From NCBI GenBank assembly GCA_030704615.1, contig CM060732.1, positions 41,581,053 to 41,645,052 on the forward strand: a DNA stretch of 64,000 bases. Reading direction: 5' to 3'. The position numbers were made by a program, and so were the translations under genes. This document shows positions 47,834-58,930 of the stretch, piece after piece (the first letter of the stretch is position 1; each line of letters opens with the position of its first letter). The stretch comes from Takakia lepidozioides (taxonomy: Eukaryota > Streptophyta > Takakiopsida > Takakiales > Takakiaceae). Under the pieces are notes generated by a model. The model did no database searches. It saw only the letters and a list, made by a program, of their open reading frames with translations, and was not told the DNA's origin.

Positions 47834-48921
47834 TGTTAGAAGGCTGCTTGGGACTTAGACACTTTTACGGGATCTGTGGGGTACCCTTAATTTTTGCACA
47901 GACTGAGACCAACAGGAGCCTTAGGGATGACAACAGCGTACTTTAGGGAGGGTTACACAGCCCGTCACAGTCCAACACAGCCAATCACAGCCAACACAGC
48001 TCGTCACAGTCCAACACAGCCAATCACAGCCAACACAGCTTGTCACAGTCCGTCACAGCCCGTCACAGCCAACACAGCTCGTCACAGTCCGACACAGCCC
48101 GTCACAGCCAACACAGCTCGTCACAGCCAACACAGCCCGTCACAGTCCGACACAGCCGACACAGCCAGTCACAGCTCGACACAGCTGACACAGTCCAACA
48201 CAGTCGCACAACCAGTCACAGCTTGACACAGCTGTCACGACCATAGGGAACGGATAGCAGGACAGGGAACGACTATGGGGAACAACATCTGCGAATGGAA
48301 CATGTTAGTTCACGGATGACGATTAGTGGGGGAAACGGTTAGAACAATGGGTAGGAAGATAAAGCCAGGAGCGAGGACTGGAAAATGATCACTTCTTGGA
48401 GAATTACTGCTGGAAGGAGTTCGGGATCACTTCTTGGGGGGACTTCGGACATCACTGGGGGGAGATGAAGCAAAGAGCGCATCTCTAAGCAGAAAGAGGG
48501 AGAGCACGAAGAAGAAGGAGAACGATCTGTTGATGCTTGATGAATGCAAGTAGTAGAGTTGTAATGTAGAGCAGATTAGAGACTCCATGGCTTCAGCCTG
48601 ATACTTGATAGATATTAATCTGATACATACTTCATACTCACACTGTGTAGAGAGATCTGAGTGAAGTTGTGGAATGAATGGATAAGTTGATGGAATCCGA
48701 TAGATTGCTGAAGCAAATTGATACGTAAATACCAACAGTAAGGTAACTAGCTAACATGAATGCGGGAAGGAAAACAAATAGGAAACATCCCTATGATACA
48801 CTAGCTGTAGGTCATGACTGATTGTTCTGAGCGGGCTGAGTGCTTAGAGATTTCCAACTCTTCTATCTTGGAGTTCCCGCCTCGGATAACGAAGGGATGG
48901 GTGAGTAAAAGCCACGCGACA
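47834..48921 (+). repeat. 3' LTR of the gypsy element (1,088 bp)
   Basis: It starts TGTTAGAAGG after the polypurine tract and ends GCGACA. The last 278 bp match the 5' LTR remnant. The 5' part (U3) carries an array of CACAGCC/CGTCACAG units at about 47955-48235. The ATG that opens the leader ORF at the 5' end is also present here. Confidence 0.75.
47955..48235 (+). repeat. Tandem repeat array in LTR U3
   Basis: Roughly 20 bp units of the type GTCACAGCCAACACAGCTC repeat about a dozen times with variation in order. Arrays in U3 often hold promoter or enhancer elements; that function is inference here. Confidence 0.85.
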
Positions 48922-49384
48922 CCAGTTGAGCCTCTACATGCAGGGAGATGCACTTAGATACATTAATAGAAGATTGCACTAGGGCTTATATGGGCCTTGA
49001 CATAGGAAACGCACTTGGATACATAGGAAATTGCGTTTGGTCTTAGATTTCAATTCTTGAAACATGGGCCAACGGCACAGCTACCCTAGAGGTCACACTT
49101 GGGCCTAGACATAGGAGATGAACTTGGGCTTAAATGATACTGGACACTTGGGCAAACGACACAGGCTACCCTAGTTAGGGATGGAAAAAGTCCAGTTCTG
49201 GTTATTTGGGATAAAAGAGATCCCAAAGATTATGGACGGCAACGATGACATGCAGGCATGGCAGCTCCAGAACTATGGCACGGAATGGGAGGGAGACGAC
49301 GTCGGCTACTCCTCACCTGATGACAACGGCGACAGTATCCAGGGCTTCCAATAGGAGGGACATGGTTATACCTTGGGGGCATTA
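48922..49384. other. Interval between gypsy element and MITE; tiny acidic ORF
   Basis: No gene is firmly supported. A 40-codon frame at 49232-49354 (+) starts MDGNDDMQAWQL and ends DSIQGFQ; it is acidic and protein-like but has no recognised relative and may be a relic. The sequence just right of the LTR does not continue the copia element seen on the left side. Confidence 0.4.
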
Positions 49385-49722
49385 GAGCATCTCCACCGGG
49401 GGTACACCAAACAACACTACAACGGTAACCTCATGCGGCCTCCAACACTCCCCCCCCCCCTAGTGGCAACCCCATCAAACTACCCTGCACATGTCTTTTT
49501 GGCTGACGTGCCTTGCTCCGGAGGGACCACCTGGACAGACGCCGCCTTACCCTCACGCCATAAATGCATGTAGTCGTGTTTTTTAGTCGCTCTAGTAGGT
49601 ACCGGCCGGGCCCAGAGGGCCTATATCATGCACGAAAGTACGGGCCCCGGGGGTATGGATACCAGGGCTGGGGGCTCCTTTGCTATTGTCGAGGCATTTA
49701 GGGACCCCCGGTGGAGATGCTC
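49385..49722. mobile_element. PIF/Harbinger (Tourist-like) MITE, 338 bp
   Basis: The terminal inverted repeats are perfect over 19 bp: GAGCATCTCCACCGGGGGT and its complement. TTA flanks both sides (49382-49384 and 49723-49725), the expected 3 bp target-site duplication of PIF/Harbinger elements. There is no transposase frame. The perfect TIRs and TSD suggest a recent insertion. Confidence 0.88.
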
Positions 49723-50020
49723 TTACAACATGTCATTCTGGACAATACCCTCGTGGACATGTATGCAAAATATGGGGCATCGAGGATGCAAAAGAGTGTT
49801 TGACAAATATGGCTGATTGAGATGTGGTGTCATGGAGTGCGATGATTGCTGGATATGCACAGCAAGGGCACGAGATGGAGACTTTGGAGACCTATCAGCA
49901 AACGATGTGTGAAGGGGTGAAGCCCTAGAAAATGGCAAAGAGGTCCATGGTGACATCGTCAAATCTGGAATTGTGCTAGCTGTCATTCAAAACACTGCAT
50001 TGGAAGGGAGGATCGTAATT
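49723..50020 (+). pseudogene. PLS-type PPR protein fragment
   Basis: Directly after the MITE, frames encode ILDNTLVDMYAKYG, then DVVSWSAMIAGYAQQGHEME, then GVKP and a stop, then in a shifted frame NGKEVHGDIVKSGI. These are the hallmark turns of plant PLS-class pentatricopeptide repeats, which bind organelle RNA and often guide C-to-U editing. Stops and a frameshift break it, and only about two repeats remain. Confidence 0.78.
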
Positions 50021-50028
50021 TTAAGAAA

Positions 50029-50343
50029 GTGATCAGGGTGGAGTGGTGGAGACCGAAAAAAAAAATTAACCCATCTGACTTGGACATGTATAGGGACTGT
50101 TGGTCAAATGTCTGGGAGTATAACCCATCAAATCCTCCTCAATGGATCCACATGAACTCAGTTGTATGGACAATGCCGCCACGGAAAAATACGACAAAGA
50201 ATAGTAGAAAGACAACTACCGCCGTGGAAGCAGAGAAGACACGTGCGAATTTAGAGGAGATGAAGAAAGTGAATCTTGCGAAAGAGCCGCAGTCAAAGGA
50301 CAGAATGTTGAGGTCAATTCCGGTACTTCGATTTAAGAAATAA
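50029..50343 (+). other. Unrecognised ORF, probable relic
   Basis: An open frame ends at 50343. Its first ATG is at about 50088. It contains NPPQWIHMNSVVWTMPPRK and a Lys/Glu-rich tail. The composition is protein-like, but I do not recognise it and there is no signal that it is expressed. It may be a transposon fragment. Confidence 0.3.
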
Positions 50344-51079
50344 ATTTCTCTTTGTCTTGATGGTACTTGTTGTTTATGTTGGGGGCTCGTTTTTGTAGTC
50401 TTCTACTGTCGCAGTCAACCTCGAATGTCCAGTGGACGTTCGTGATCATTGATCCGCCCGCACTCGGCTATCGCCTCGTGGCGGGCCCGTTTTTTCAGGA
50501 AGGCCCCTACCCTCGGGCCTTACCCTATGCTTCTGATGTTGCACTCAACCTCGAATGTCCAGTGGACGTTCGCGATCATTGATCATTGTGTGCCGGACTC
50601 TGGCCGTAGATGAGAATTTATCCAAACCGCCTATTCGTAAAGAAATTTGAGCCTATTCCTTTACGCTGGGTAGGCCCTCAGGTGGGGGCCTTCCTAAAAC
50701 TCGGGGCCACACTTGGCTACCGCCTCGTGCCGCGATCATTGACATGGCTAGAGCCTCGTTCGCGATCATTGATCTGTGTGTCCTGGACTCTGCCCTGGCG
50801 TACATATAGTTCACGAAAAAAAAAAAAACTGTTTGGCCTAGACAACATACAATTCACAAAAACAAAGAAAGGCTGGCTCGACCACAATTCCAATTTAAAA
50901 TTGCGTCCAAGTTTTTTTTTTTTTCACGAAAAAAAAGTAGGCCAATTCGAGTCCTTCTTCAATGATTGCACTTGCTTCCAAAAAACCAAGTCTCTCACTG
51001 AAGTCTTCCACTAAGAAGACCCTTAGCCAATCATTCTTGCCATAATTTTCAATTTGTCACTTGTCAAGTTTCATCTTTG
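50344..51079. repeat. Short dispersed direct repeats, no gene
   Basis: A 38 bp unit containing CGAATGTCCAGTGGACGTTC occurs at about 50420 and 50548, and shorter GCGATCATTGA pieces recur near 50731 and 50762. TGTCCAGTGGAC is itself palindromic. Otherwise no gene is visible. Confidence 0.6.
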
Positions 51080-51400
51080 AGGTTTTCCTCCATTTTCTCC
51101 TCTAAGCTCTATGACCTTTCCGCTGACATTGTAAAGCACCATTTCATTTCCTTTCATTCTTCATACTTTAATCTTTGGCTCTGATTTTCTTTCCTCTCTC
51201 ATGTTCTCTTCCATTTTGACCCATAAACACTACGAGCTTTCCGCGGTCACGTTATAGAGCAGCAATTCATTGAAGCATTTTATTTCTCATAGTTCTTATT
51301 TGGCGCTCTGACTTTTTATCCTCTCTCATGTTCTCTTCCATTTTGTCCCATGAGCACTAGACGCTTTCCGCGGTCGTTATATAACACCATTTCTTTCCAA
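51080..51400. repeat. Tandem repeat, about 125 bp unit, three copies
   Basis: Each unit contains a variant of CTCATGTTCTCTTCCATTTT followed by a variant of CTACGAGCTTTCCGCGGTC. A further single copy lies at about 60765-60855. The identity is unknown. Confidence 0.75.
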
Positions 51401-51429
51401 ATATCATAGGGTGTACTTTCAACATTTTT

Positions 51430-52330
51430 TTGCTATTTCGGATTTTGGATTGACATGCACTTACCTTTTTTATAGTTTGCTTTCTATGTATCTTAATACC
51501 AGGTTCCAAGGACGAGTCTTTCATTTACATACTTGTCCGTTTCAATGACTCTTCCATAACATTAGTTTCTCCATTTTTATTTTATTTTCTACCCTACAAA
51601 CACACATTTGTACCTTAAACCCAAACCCAAAACCCCTACCCTAAATCCTTACCCTAAGACCCTAAACCTTTACCCTTAAGCCATCACCCCTAAACCCTTA
51701 CCCTTCCCTTTATAAATGGGAATGAACTATTCATACCATAACCACAACCATAACCATTATGGTTATCCAAATGTTTTCTCCCTTCACTTTTGCGCTAGTT
51801 TTTTCCTTTGTTTTGAATTGATTTGAACTTTCCTTTTTTATAGTTTGCTTTCTATGTATCTTAATACCAGGTTCCAAAGACGAGTCTTTCATTTAAATAC
51901 TTGTCCGATGCAATGACTAGACTTCCATAATATTTGTTTCTTCATTTTTATTTTATTTTCTACCCTACTAACAACACTAAGTTCTAGTGTTGTTAGTCCT
52001 AAAATCCTAAACATTTACCCTTAAGCTATTACCCCTAAACCCTTACCCTTCCCTTTACAAATGGGAATGAACTATCCATACCATAACCATAACCACAACC
52101 ATTATGGTTATCCAAATGTCTTCTCCTTTCACTTTTGCAGTAATTGTTTCCTTTGTTTTGGATTGACATGCACTTTCATTTTTATAGTTTGCTTTTTGTG
52201 TATCTTAATACTAGATTTCAAAGACAAGTATAGTTTCATTTAAATACTTGTCCGATGCAAGGACTAGACTTCCATAATATTTGTTTCTTATTTTCTACCC
52301 GACTAACGGGTAAGGTACGATAGAATGATT
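51430..52330. repeat. Tandem repeat with telomere-like CCCTAAA tracts
   Basis: Units of about 370 bp start near 51440, 51815 and 52155 (last one partial). Each has TTTATAGTTTGCTTTCTATG, then CTTGTCCG, and the first two continue into degenerate CCCTAAA/CCCTTAC runs (51620-51710, 52000-52050) and CCATAACCATAACC. A weaker run is at 52405-52450. This is an interstitial, decayed telomere-type repeat, not a chromosome end. Confidence 0.75.
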
Positions 52331-52984
52331 ACAAAGATATCAAATTCCCCTTACATTTATTAATTCTAGCGACTGTGAGTCTTCCATATTTGTCCCTTTC
52401 TACCCTAAATCCAAATCCTAAACCCTTACCCTTACCATAAACCCAAACCTTATTGTACTTCTCTGCACTACCCTAGTACCTCTTCCTAATGTTTCATGTT
52501 TTATTATATTTTATATTTAGTTATATTTAATTTTATGTTTTAGTATATTTTATATTTTATTGCCCTTGTTATTCCCAAAACATCGTTCCAATGGTGTTAT
52601 ATGTGAACATTGTGCTTGACACGAAGATTCAATTAAAATTACTAGCAAGTTGTATTGAATATGGTAGAGTATGAGACTGCCTGATGTTCGATGCGACACA
52701 TTTGTTTATCGTGATTACATAATATAATTATGACATCATTCGACTTCCCAATGGACATTCAATGAATTGTTCAGTACTTCCACAAGCACTTCAATGTCAA
52801 TTGGACCTCTTATATGACACATTTTGAAACGAGTACGACATCACCTGTAATTTCACAAAGTTCAATCACACATTACACCATGATATTATTAATATTTGAA
52901 TTAATTTTAATTCAGTAATATATTAAGTTTGGTCCGGATTTAAGCCAAAAGTCCAGAATTAGTTAAAATATGGTTTATCCAAGA
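52331..52984. other. AT-rich interval, no feature recognised
   Basis: Between the tandem array and the copia fragment I see only AT-rich sequence without a supported gene. Confidence 0.5.
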
Positions 52985-54831
52985 CCCTCATGATGGAGCA
53001 TACACTTTCCACTTTCAATCAGAGTTCTATTCATTCTCTCAACAACCCCATTCTATTGAGGGATATATGGTACAATTATATGGTACAGTGAACTGTTGCT
53101 GAATTCCTTCTTGCTTACAGTACTCACGAAAAACTTGTGTGTTGCTTGAGCTTGCACTCATTTTGAGGTTTCTACTCCCACCTTGAACTCCTAGGAACTT
53201 ATTTAGCACCTCATTTTTCTGCTTCAGAAAGTAGCACCATACCTTCCTAGTGTAGTATCAATGAATGTGACAAAATACTTACAACCTTCTAAAGAGCTCT
53301 TCTTCATCCACGTTTATCGGAGTGCACTAACTGCAAGGGCTTAGAAGCTCTGTTTGCTTCACCACTTGCAAAATGAAGTCTCTTCTGCTTGCCAAGCAAG
53401 CAACCTTTGCAACCCTGTAGATTAGCTTCACATGGCCTAGCGTCCAATCCATCCACTAGTCAAAATTTTACATTTGCTGAAGCCCTGAAATACTTTCCCA
53501 TTCTTCTGTGCCAAAGTGATACATCTTGCTTTTGGTCTCTTCCAAGATGAGCATATTCATCTTCCATCTCTGAGCTACAAAGCAATCTGTACAGTCTACC
53601 ATCCCACACAGCTTCTGCTATGATCTTTCCAAAATCATCTTTGATCCGACAATTTCGGCTACTGAATTCAACAGATAAGTTCTTGGCTGTAGCCTTACTG
53701 ACTGAGAAAATGTTCTTGGCCAAACCTAGCACAAACATCACATCATGCAGACGACCCTTTTCTACCTTAATGCTATTGACTAACATGTCAATAACTATAG
53801 ATCTTTTTCCCACAGCCTCTTGTATTGAATTATCTCCCAAGTAAATCTTGGTCTTAGGAATCTGCTTCAAATCCAAGAATAATTCTTTCTGAAAAGACAT
53901 GTTGTGACGCACCAGAGGCAACATACCAACTCCCTGATTTCAAAGCTTCTGGACCTGCAACAAAGGCATTCTCACCTGTATGTGCTTGCCCCTCCTCTGC
54001 GAACCTCTTTGGATGCGGGCATTCTTGTGCCTAGTGGCCGCGCTCATGGCAATTTTTAGTACAGTTGCCTCTCCGCTTGAACTTTTCTTACGGTTGCTGC
54101 TGTTTCTGTCCATATGACTCTTGTTTGGGTTTCCCCTTCAGCTTCTATACATAGAAGGCTTTTTCATCACTTGAAGACGTCCCTACTCCTTTCATCTTCA
54201 TCTCCAACTCATGCAACAACCTCCCATTTACAAGTTCCAATGTTAGAGCATCTATCCTAGTCTCTAAAGCAATAATGATGTTATGATAGTTCTTTGGCAA
54301 GCTTAATAACAAAATCATTAATAACATGCCATCACTCACTGACTCTCCCGTTGCATCTAGCTATAGTGACAATTCTCTAAGCTTGTTGATGTGACTTGTC
54401 ATGGTGTCTCCTAACTGCATCTATATGTTCATCAGTTGTCTTAGAAGGTATAGTTTGTTTGCTAATGCCCTCTTCTCATATTGAGGACATGTCTCTTTAG
54501 CAATTGTAGTTGTACGCACATGCATCAATTCAGAGTCTTGTAAACTTAGAACAACTAGAGCATGTGCCCTCTAATCCCTCTCGTCATACTGCAACCTATT
54601 TATAGCATCACTTTCTAAAGGTCTTTGCTCAGTCCCCTTCACTAGGTTCCATAGCTTCCTCTCTTTCAGCACCATAGACATCTTGAACTTCCATAGATGA
54701 AAGTTCTCACCACCAAATTTTGGCACTGTCTGTAGGAGCTTTGACACAATACCTAACTCATCTGAGCCCTGTGGGCCCATAACCTGTTGACCTAAAGTTT
54801 TCCTAGAGCTGGTGGTTGCACTGGAAGTCAT
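52985..54831 (-). mobile_element. Second Ty1/copia fragment: gag, protease, start of integrase
   Basis: On the minus strand gag starts at ATG 54829-54831 (MTSSATTSSRK...). It has the copia gag motif FGGENFHLWKFKMSMVLKE and continues through 54145. Protease-linker pieces are near 53460-53924 (YLGDNSIQEAVGK, ending SLWHRRMGKYF). Integrase remnants are near 53000-53450, including NGVVERMNRTLIE in a broken frame. RT and RNase H are absent, so it is truncated at about 52985. Both copia fragments carry their own GAG-pre-integrase motif, so they are not two halves of one copy. Confidence 0.82.
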
Positions 54832-54942
54832 GATGACAATTCACTTCAAGATTTTCACACGAGGAAAGACGATGAGTACTCTAGCATACAATTAGACTAG
54901 AAATATAGAAACAGAGACAAAGACAGGTTTCAACATCATACT

Positions 54943-55123
54943 GAAGAGAAGTAAAGAGGTACAAAAGAGCTCTCCTCCCAACCATAGAGGTATGTACAAA
55001 AGATATGTAGCCTCTCCCCCAGCTCAATATATATCTACTAGATGTGTCCTACCGAAAAAGATCTAATAGCTATTCTAGGCCACATCTATTCTAGGCCACG
55101 ACATGAATAACAAGTATCTAACA
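54943..55123 (-). repeat. Possible LTR upstream of the second copia fragment
   Basis: Read on the minus strand, CAAGTTGAAGAT then TGTTAGATAC at 55123 looks like a polypurine tract followed by an LTR start. The other end is unclear; CTTCA near 54943 is one option. I see no tRNA-iMet primer site before gag. The tract lies on the side away from gag, which would suit the 3' LTR of a neighbouring copy. Confidence 0.35.
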
Positions 55124-55529
55124 ATCTTCAACTTGCTATTCCGGGAGCATCAGTTACACTGAAGTGAACAAACACTCTAACACCTCAAACAAAACAAACA
55201 AAGAATAGGGTACCTCAGTTAAAGTCCAGCATCTCAATGCCCAATCTCGCACAAGAGAAGCTTCAGGACCGTGACATATAGAGACTGGTTAGAGTACTGT
55301 TGATGGCAAAGATGAAATGAAATGAAATGAAATGAAATGGTACCCTATAGATGGAAAAGATATGGAAAGAACGAAAGAACAGAGATGTGGCCTTCGAAAG
55401 AGCTGTGACTTCGAAGGAGCTGCAGTCCTTCGAAGGACACCCCTGGCACCTTGCCAAATGCCTCCTCAATGCAGGCCACAACTCAGAGTTGCACATGCTT
55501 TGATTGCCCGCATGTTTTCGACCCTAAAC
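55124..55529. repeat. Interval with a (TGAAA)n microsatellite
   Basis: A pentanucleotide run TGAAATGAAATGAAATGAAA occupies about 55313-55339. No gene is supported. The left part might be the 3' end of another copia copy (a LGIEMLDFN-stop reading on the minus strand near 55225-55250), but this is weak. Confidence 0.5.
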
Positions 55530-56788
55530 TTAACCAAAAATCATAAAACCTTGCAGTGTGGTGATCCACGAAATCATCACATTACACGTTATTCGCGTAC
55601 AAAACTTTCCAACCTTCATCTCCCTTATACTGTAGCCGGAATAGTAGGGAAGTGTCTGCCTCTCCCATGAGTTTTGTAAAGTATCAAATACCAGCACTCC
55701 TGATGAGTTAAAGCGCTCCACAATTACTTTATCACCACACCCTCCCGCACAAAACAAAAAGAAGCCTTCACCAGGCACTATTGGCAACTGCTTCCATTCT
55801 CGACTGGAGACATTGAACTCCCACAAACATGGAGTATCGAGTGTGCTACTCGTAACCACTGCAGCCAGGAACAAACGGCCCCGACTTTCCACCAAATATT
55901 TTGCACATGCACTTTTGTGATTGGGGATCTGTGTCCGAACCTCCGCCCACGCTCCAGTGCCAAGTATGTCATAAGCAAATAATTTCCGCCACGAAGAGGT
56001 CATGGCGTACATCACGTTGCCGCATTTGGCAAACTTCATAAACTTTGCTCCCATCGGTGGCATGTTTCCTGTCTCATTCCACGAGTTGGAGATAGAGTCG
56101 TATACCAAAGTCTTATTCACTGCAACTCTTTCGGTAGCCAAAGTTGTAGCAAATAGCAAAATAAGCTTGTACCCACTGGTACTCCTATCCACCACCAATT
56201 GACCAAAAGAGTTTATGCTATCTTCTCGGTAAACTGTAGGCACTGGAGGTAGTCGTCTGCAACACTTCGAGATTGGGTTGAACACTGTGAGGTGGAATTC
56301 CCCAAAGGTACAGCTTGATTTGATGGAAAAGAGACCTCCATCTGCAGAATGGATATGCGAAGATGGTCGATGGTGCGACACAACTTGTCCTTTTGTTGCG
56401 TCACAATGAACAAATGAGGCGTAAGAAATGAGAGGTCCATCTTGTGCAACACTCCCCTTGAAGGATCCCAAAACTCCATAACAGTACGTGATATGCTACC
56501 GTCAGACAAGCTAAAAAGGAAGGACGGCTCCAATATTTGATGAAGACCCACTTGATTGCAAAGATGCATAAAACCTGGATTTGCGGGCAGGGATCGCCAC
56601 CGCTTGCACACCGTCAGCAAGCGGAAGAGATCTCTACAAGCTAAGCGTGCCAGCACTTTGTCCAGTAAGTCCCACGGTAGCATGCTCCACACCTCCGTGT
56701 CCATGACCTCCTTGTCCACGAGCGTGAGCACTGGTGCAGCACGACGACAGCCTGAGAGATCCCTGCGACGAACCTTGCGCGTATACAT
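55530..56788 (-). pseudogene. F-box/kelch-repeat protein with one frameshift
   Basis: The N-terminal frame (ATG at 56788, or 56704 for a shorter form) carries an F-box: WSMLPWDLLDKVLARLACRD, then LLTVCKRWRSLP. The C-terminal frame ends at TGA near 55530 and has kelch-like blades (FAYDILGTGAWAEV, LWEFNVSSREWKQLP, VFDTLQNSWERQTLP). The two parts are in different frames, and the change falls near 56345, where HLRISI gives way to SADGGLFSIKS. Family members recruit substrates to SCF ubiquitin ligases. No other damage is obvious, so the break may be recent or an assembly error; an unrecognised short intron is also possible. Confidence 0.75.
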
Positions 56789-57719
56789 ATTGTCAAGGCG
56801 ACGCTGTCGAGAACCTCTCTTTAACTCGGACTTCAACACGGGTCTGCGAAGGAAGAGGGCGACAGAGTGAAGCGAGAAGGAGAAACAAGGTGTTTATTTA
56901 CTTATATACTAGCGTGCTTGCTTGCTTGCTGTTGAAGCAACCCCGGAACACTGACTCCCCCCGCCCTACTACGATACTCAACAAGCCAATCCTTTTTTGA
57001 GTTGCCAAAAGCTCTCAATCGTGGCAAAGGGAGCTATAATTAAGTTAAAGACTAGTTAAAGGTATCCAACCCAATAATAGAAGATCAAAGTAAAAAGGGA
57101 CAGTCGTTAGTCTATTTTGTGACTGAGAAACTTTATCTTTATCAGTCACAAGTGTATGCTGAGGTGCAAATTGAAACCTGTTTCTACACTTGACATTGTT
57201 TTTCTTGTTTTTCTCTTTGTGTTACAAACTTGCAGTGAGGTTGATGCAAGCTGTTTATGCCAAATTGAAAGCCAATGCAAGCAATACAGAGGTTCCAATG
57301 TTGGTCATGCTGTCAATGCTTACCCATAGCTATCTCCTGAGAAATCAGGAGTCCACTGTTATAATTCTCTAGATAACTAAGTACACCATAAGGGGGTGGG
57401 ATTTGTCCTAACCATATTTTGCTTGGTTCTTTAAAGTTTCCATTCCCCAATGTCAGCACTTCACAGGACATCCACCTGGAAGCATTACAGCAGGCAGGTG
57501 GTGAGTGAGACGCTGCTTATCCTTTATCTGGAAACCCAGGATACTATATACAAGCACAACTTTACACTCATCTCTAAAAGGGGTGACTAGCTGCTTGGCC
57601 CTTTGGCAGATGCCATGTTATTGGTAAGCTCCACAAATGGCAGCCATCGTTGATGTTTACGTACAATCTACACACATTTACACCTTCCTCTTGTTAACAA
57701 GCCTCTGACATGCAATTTT
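56789..57719. other. Intergenic region, no gene recognised
   Basis: Upstream of the F-box gene and downstream of the PPR relic I see no supported gene. An open frame at 57190-57372 is short and has no recognised domain. Confidence 0.5.
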
Positions 57720-58930
57720 CTAGATGAATGCAAGCTTATTTTTCGCCAGGCAAAATATATTCCTGATAAGGCATTTGGTGGCATGTTCCACTACGTCCGC
57801 ATCACCATAAATCTTACAAGGCCCTCCACACCCCCGCAGCTTGTTTGATTGGCACTCTGTTGATGAATTCCTGTACCTCATCCAATTACCTAGCAGGGCC
57901 AAGAAGGTCCACCATGCAACCACATTCTCCACTGTAGGGATGAGGCCATGACTTAACGAAAGTAGTGACAGCCTTCCTCCACTAGGCGGGAATGGCTTCG
58001 TGCAGAGAGAAGAGATATAAAGGTAACACCATGTGGCTTCAAACCTTCCTGCTGCATTAGTTCAAATAGTTGCAGGGCCTCCCTACCACGCCCATGCTGA
58101 GCACATCCTGCAATCGTCGCACTCCATGAGGCCACATCTCATTCAGGCATTGTGTCAAATACATCATGTGCATCCTTCACGCTCCCGCACTTAGCATACA
58201 TGTCGAGTATCCAAATTGATGTGTGAGGCAATGCCAGACTACACGATATCAGCATGAACATATTTGCCCTTTTCGAGAGCTCCTAGGCTAGTACATGCAT
58301 CGAGAATGCAAGTGGTATGTGACTTTGTTGGGCGTCAAACCTTCCCCTTGCATTTGTTCATGGATCTCTAAAGCCTCCCTACCACACCCATGCTGAATAT
58401 AGCTTGTGATCCTGGAGTTCCATGAGACCCCACATCTGTAATATCACCGAGGACCTCTTTGCGCTTTTCAAGGGATATTATGCCGACATGCACATTGACA
58501 ACTCCAATGTGATCTCATTTGGTTTTACTCCATCCCCTTGCACTTTTTCATAGATCTCCAAAGCCTCTCTACCCACTCCCATGTTTAGCATATCCAGTAA
58601 TCATCGCACTCCCCGAGACAACATCTCTTGTAACACTTAACGTGCATCCTCCATGCTTCTGCATTTGGCATACATATAATTAAGGCTGGTCTTCAAATTT
58701 ATATGTGGAGCAATTCCAGTTTTGAGGAGGTCAGCATGGACCAGTTGCCCCTTTCCCACGTGTTCCCAGGTTGCCACATACATTGAATTAGGCAAAAGTT
58801 TTGCTTTTTGGACATACATAACTTGTAAGACTTCACATATGTGAGCTATCAAATGATGCATTTGAAAGGGAAATTCATTTATGCAAGGTACAACCAAGCA
58901 ATACTCAAAATTTCAAGACCAATGTAGCTC
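57720..58930 (-). pseudogene. PLS-type PPR protein relic with E-like end
   Basis: Minus-strand frames encode PPR pieces in order: GKGQLVHADLLKTGI and LNYMYAKCRSMEDAR (about 58640-58760), then WILDMYAKCGS (about 58200), ASWSATIAGCAQHGRGREAL and LQLFELMQQEGLKPHGVTFI (58000-58130), and an E-domain-like KIYGDADVVEHATKCL (about 57760-57830). Stops and frame changes interrupt it, and copies of repeat segments look rearranged. Intact relatives bind organelle RNA. Confidence 0.82.

Larger units (their letters stand above)
36342..48921 (+). mobile_element. Ty3/gypsy LTR retrotransposon with a giant extra ORF
   Basis: A 12.6 kb element: truncated 5' LTR (36342-36619), PBS, gag, protease, RT, RNase H and integrase, an extra 4 kb ORF, polypurine tract, and full 3' LTR (47834-48921). 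The PBS context and a DGG protease motif suggest the Tat/Athila side of plant gypsy elements; a tree would be needed to confirm that. The shared 278 bp of the LTRs differ at four positions, all transitions, so the insertion is fairly young. Flanking bases do not form a target-site duplication, which fits a deletion at the left end. Confidence 0.88.

Noticed and set aside
47955-48235. CRISPR-like array
   Set aside because: The repeats are short and contiguous without unique spacers, in a plant LTR.
48644-48921. Taking the 278 bp shared segment as the complete gypsy LTR
   Set aside because: The sequence before 48644 is not a polypurine tract, while a good tract ends at 47833 followed by TGTTAG; the 5' copy is better explained as truncated. 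No target-site duplication supports the 278 bp version.
51600-51710. True telomere
   Set aside because: The CCCTAAA units are degenerate, short and embedded in a tandem array with unique sequence on both sides.
33186-54831. The two copia fragments as halves of one element split by the gypsy insertion
   Set aside because: Both contain their own GAG-pre-integrase motif (LWHRRLGH and LWHRRMGK) and integrase pieces, so they overlap rather than complement each other.
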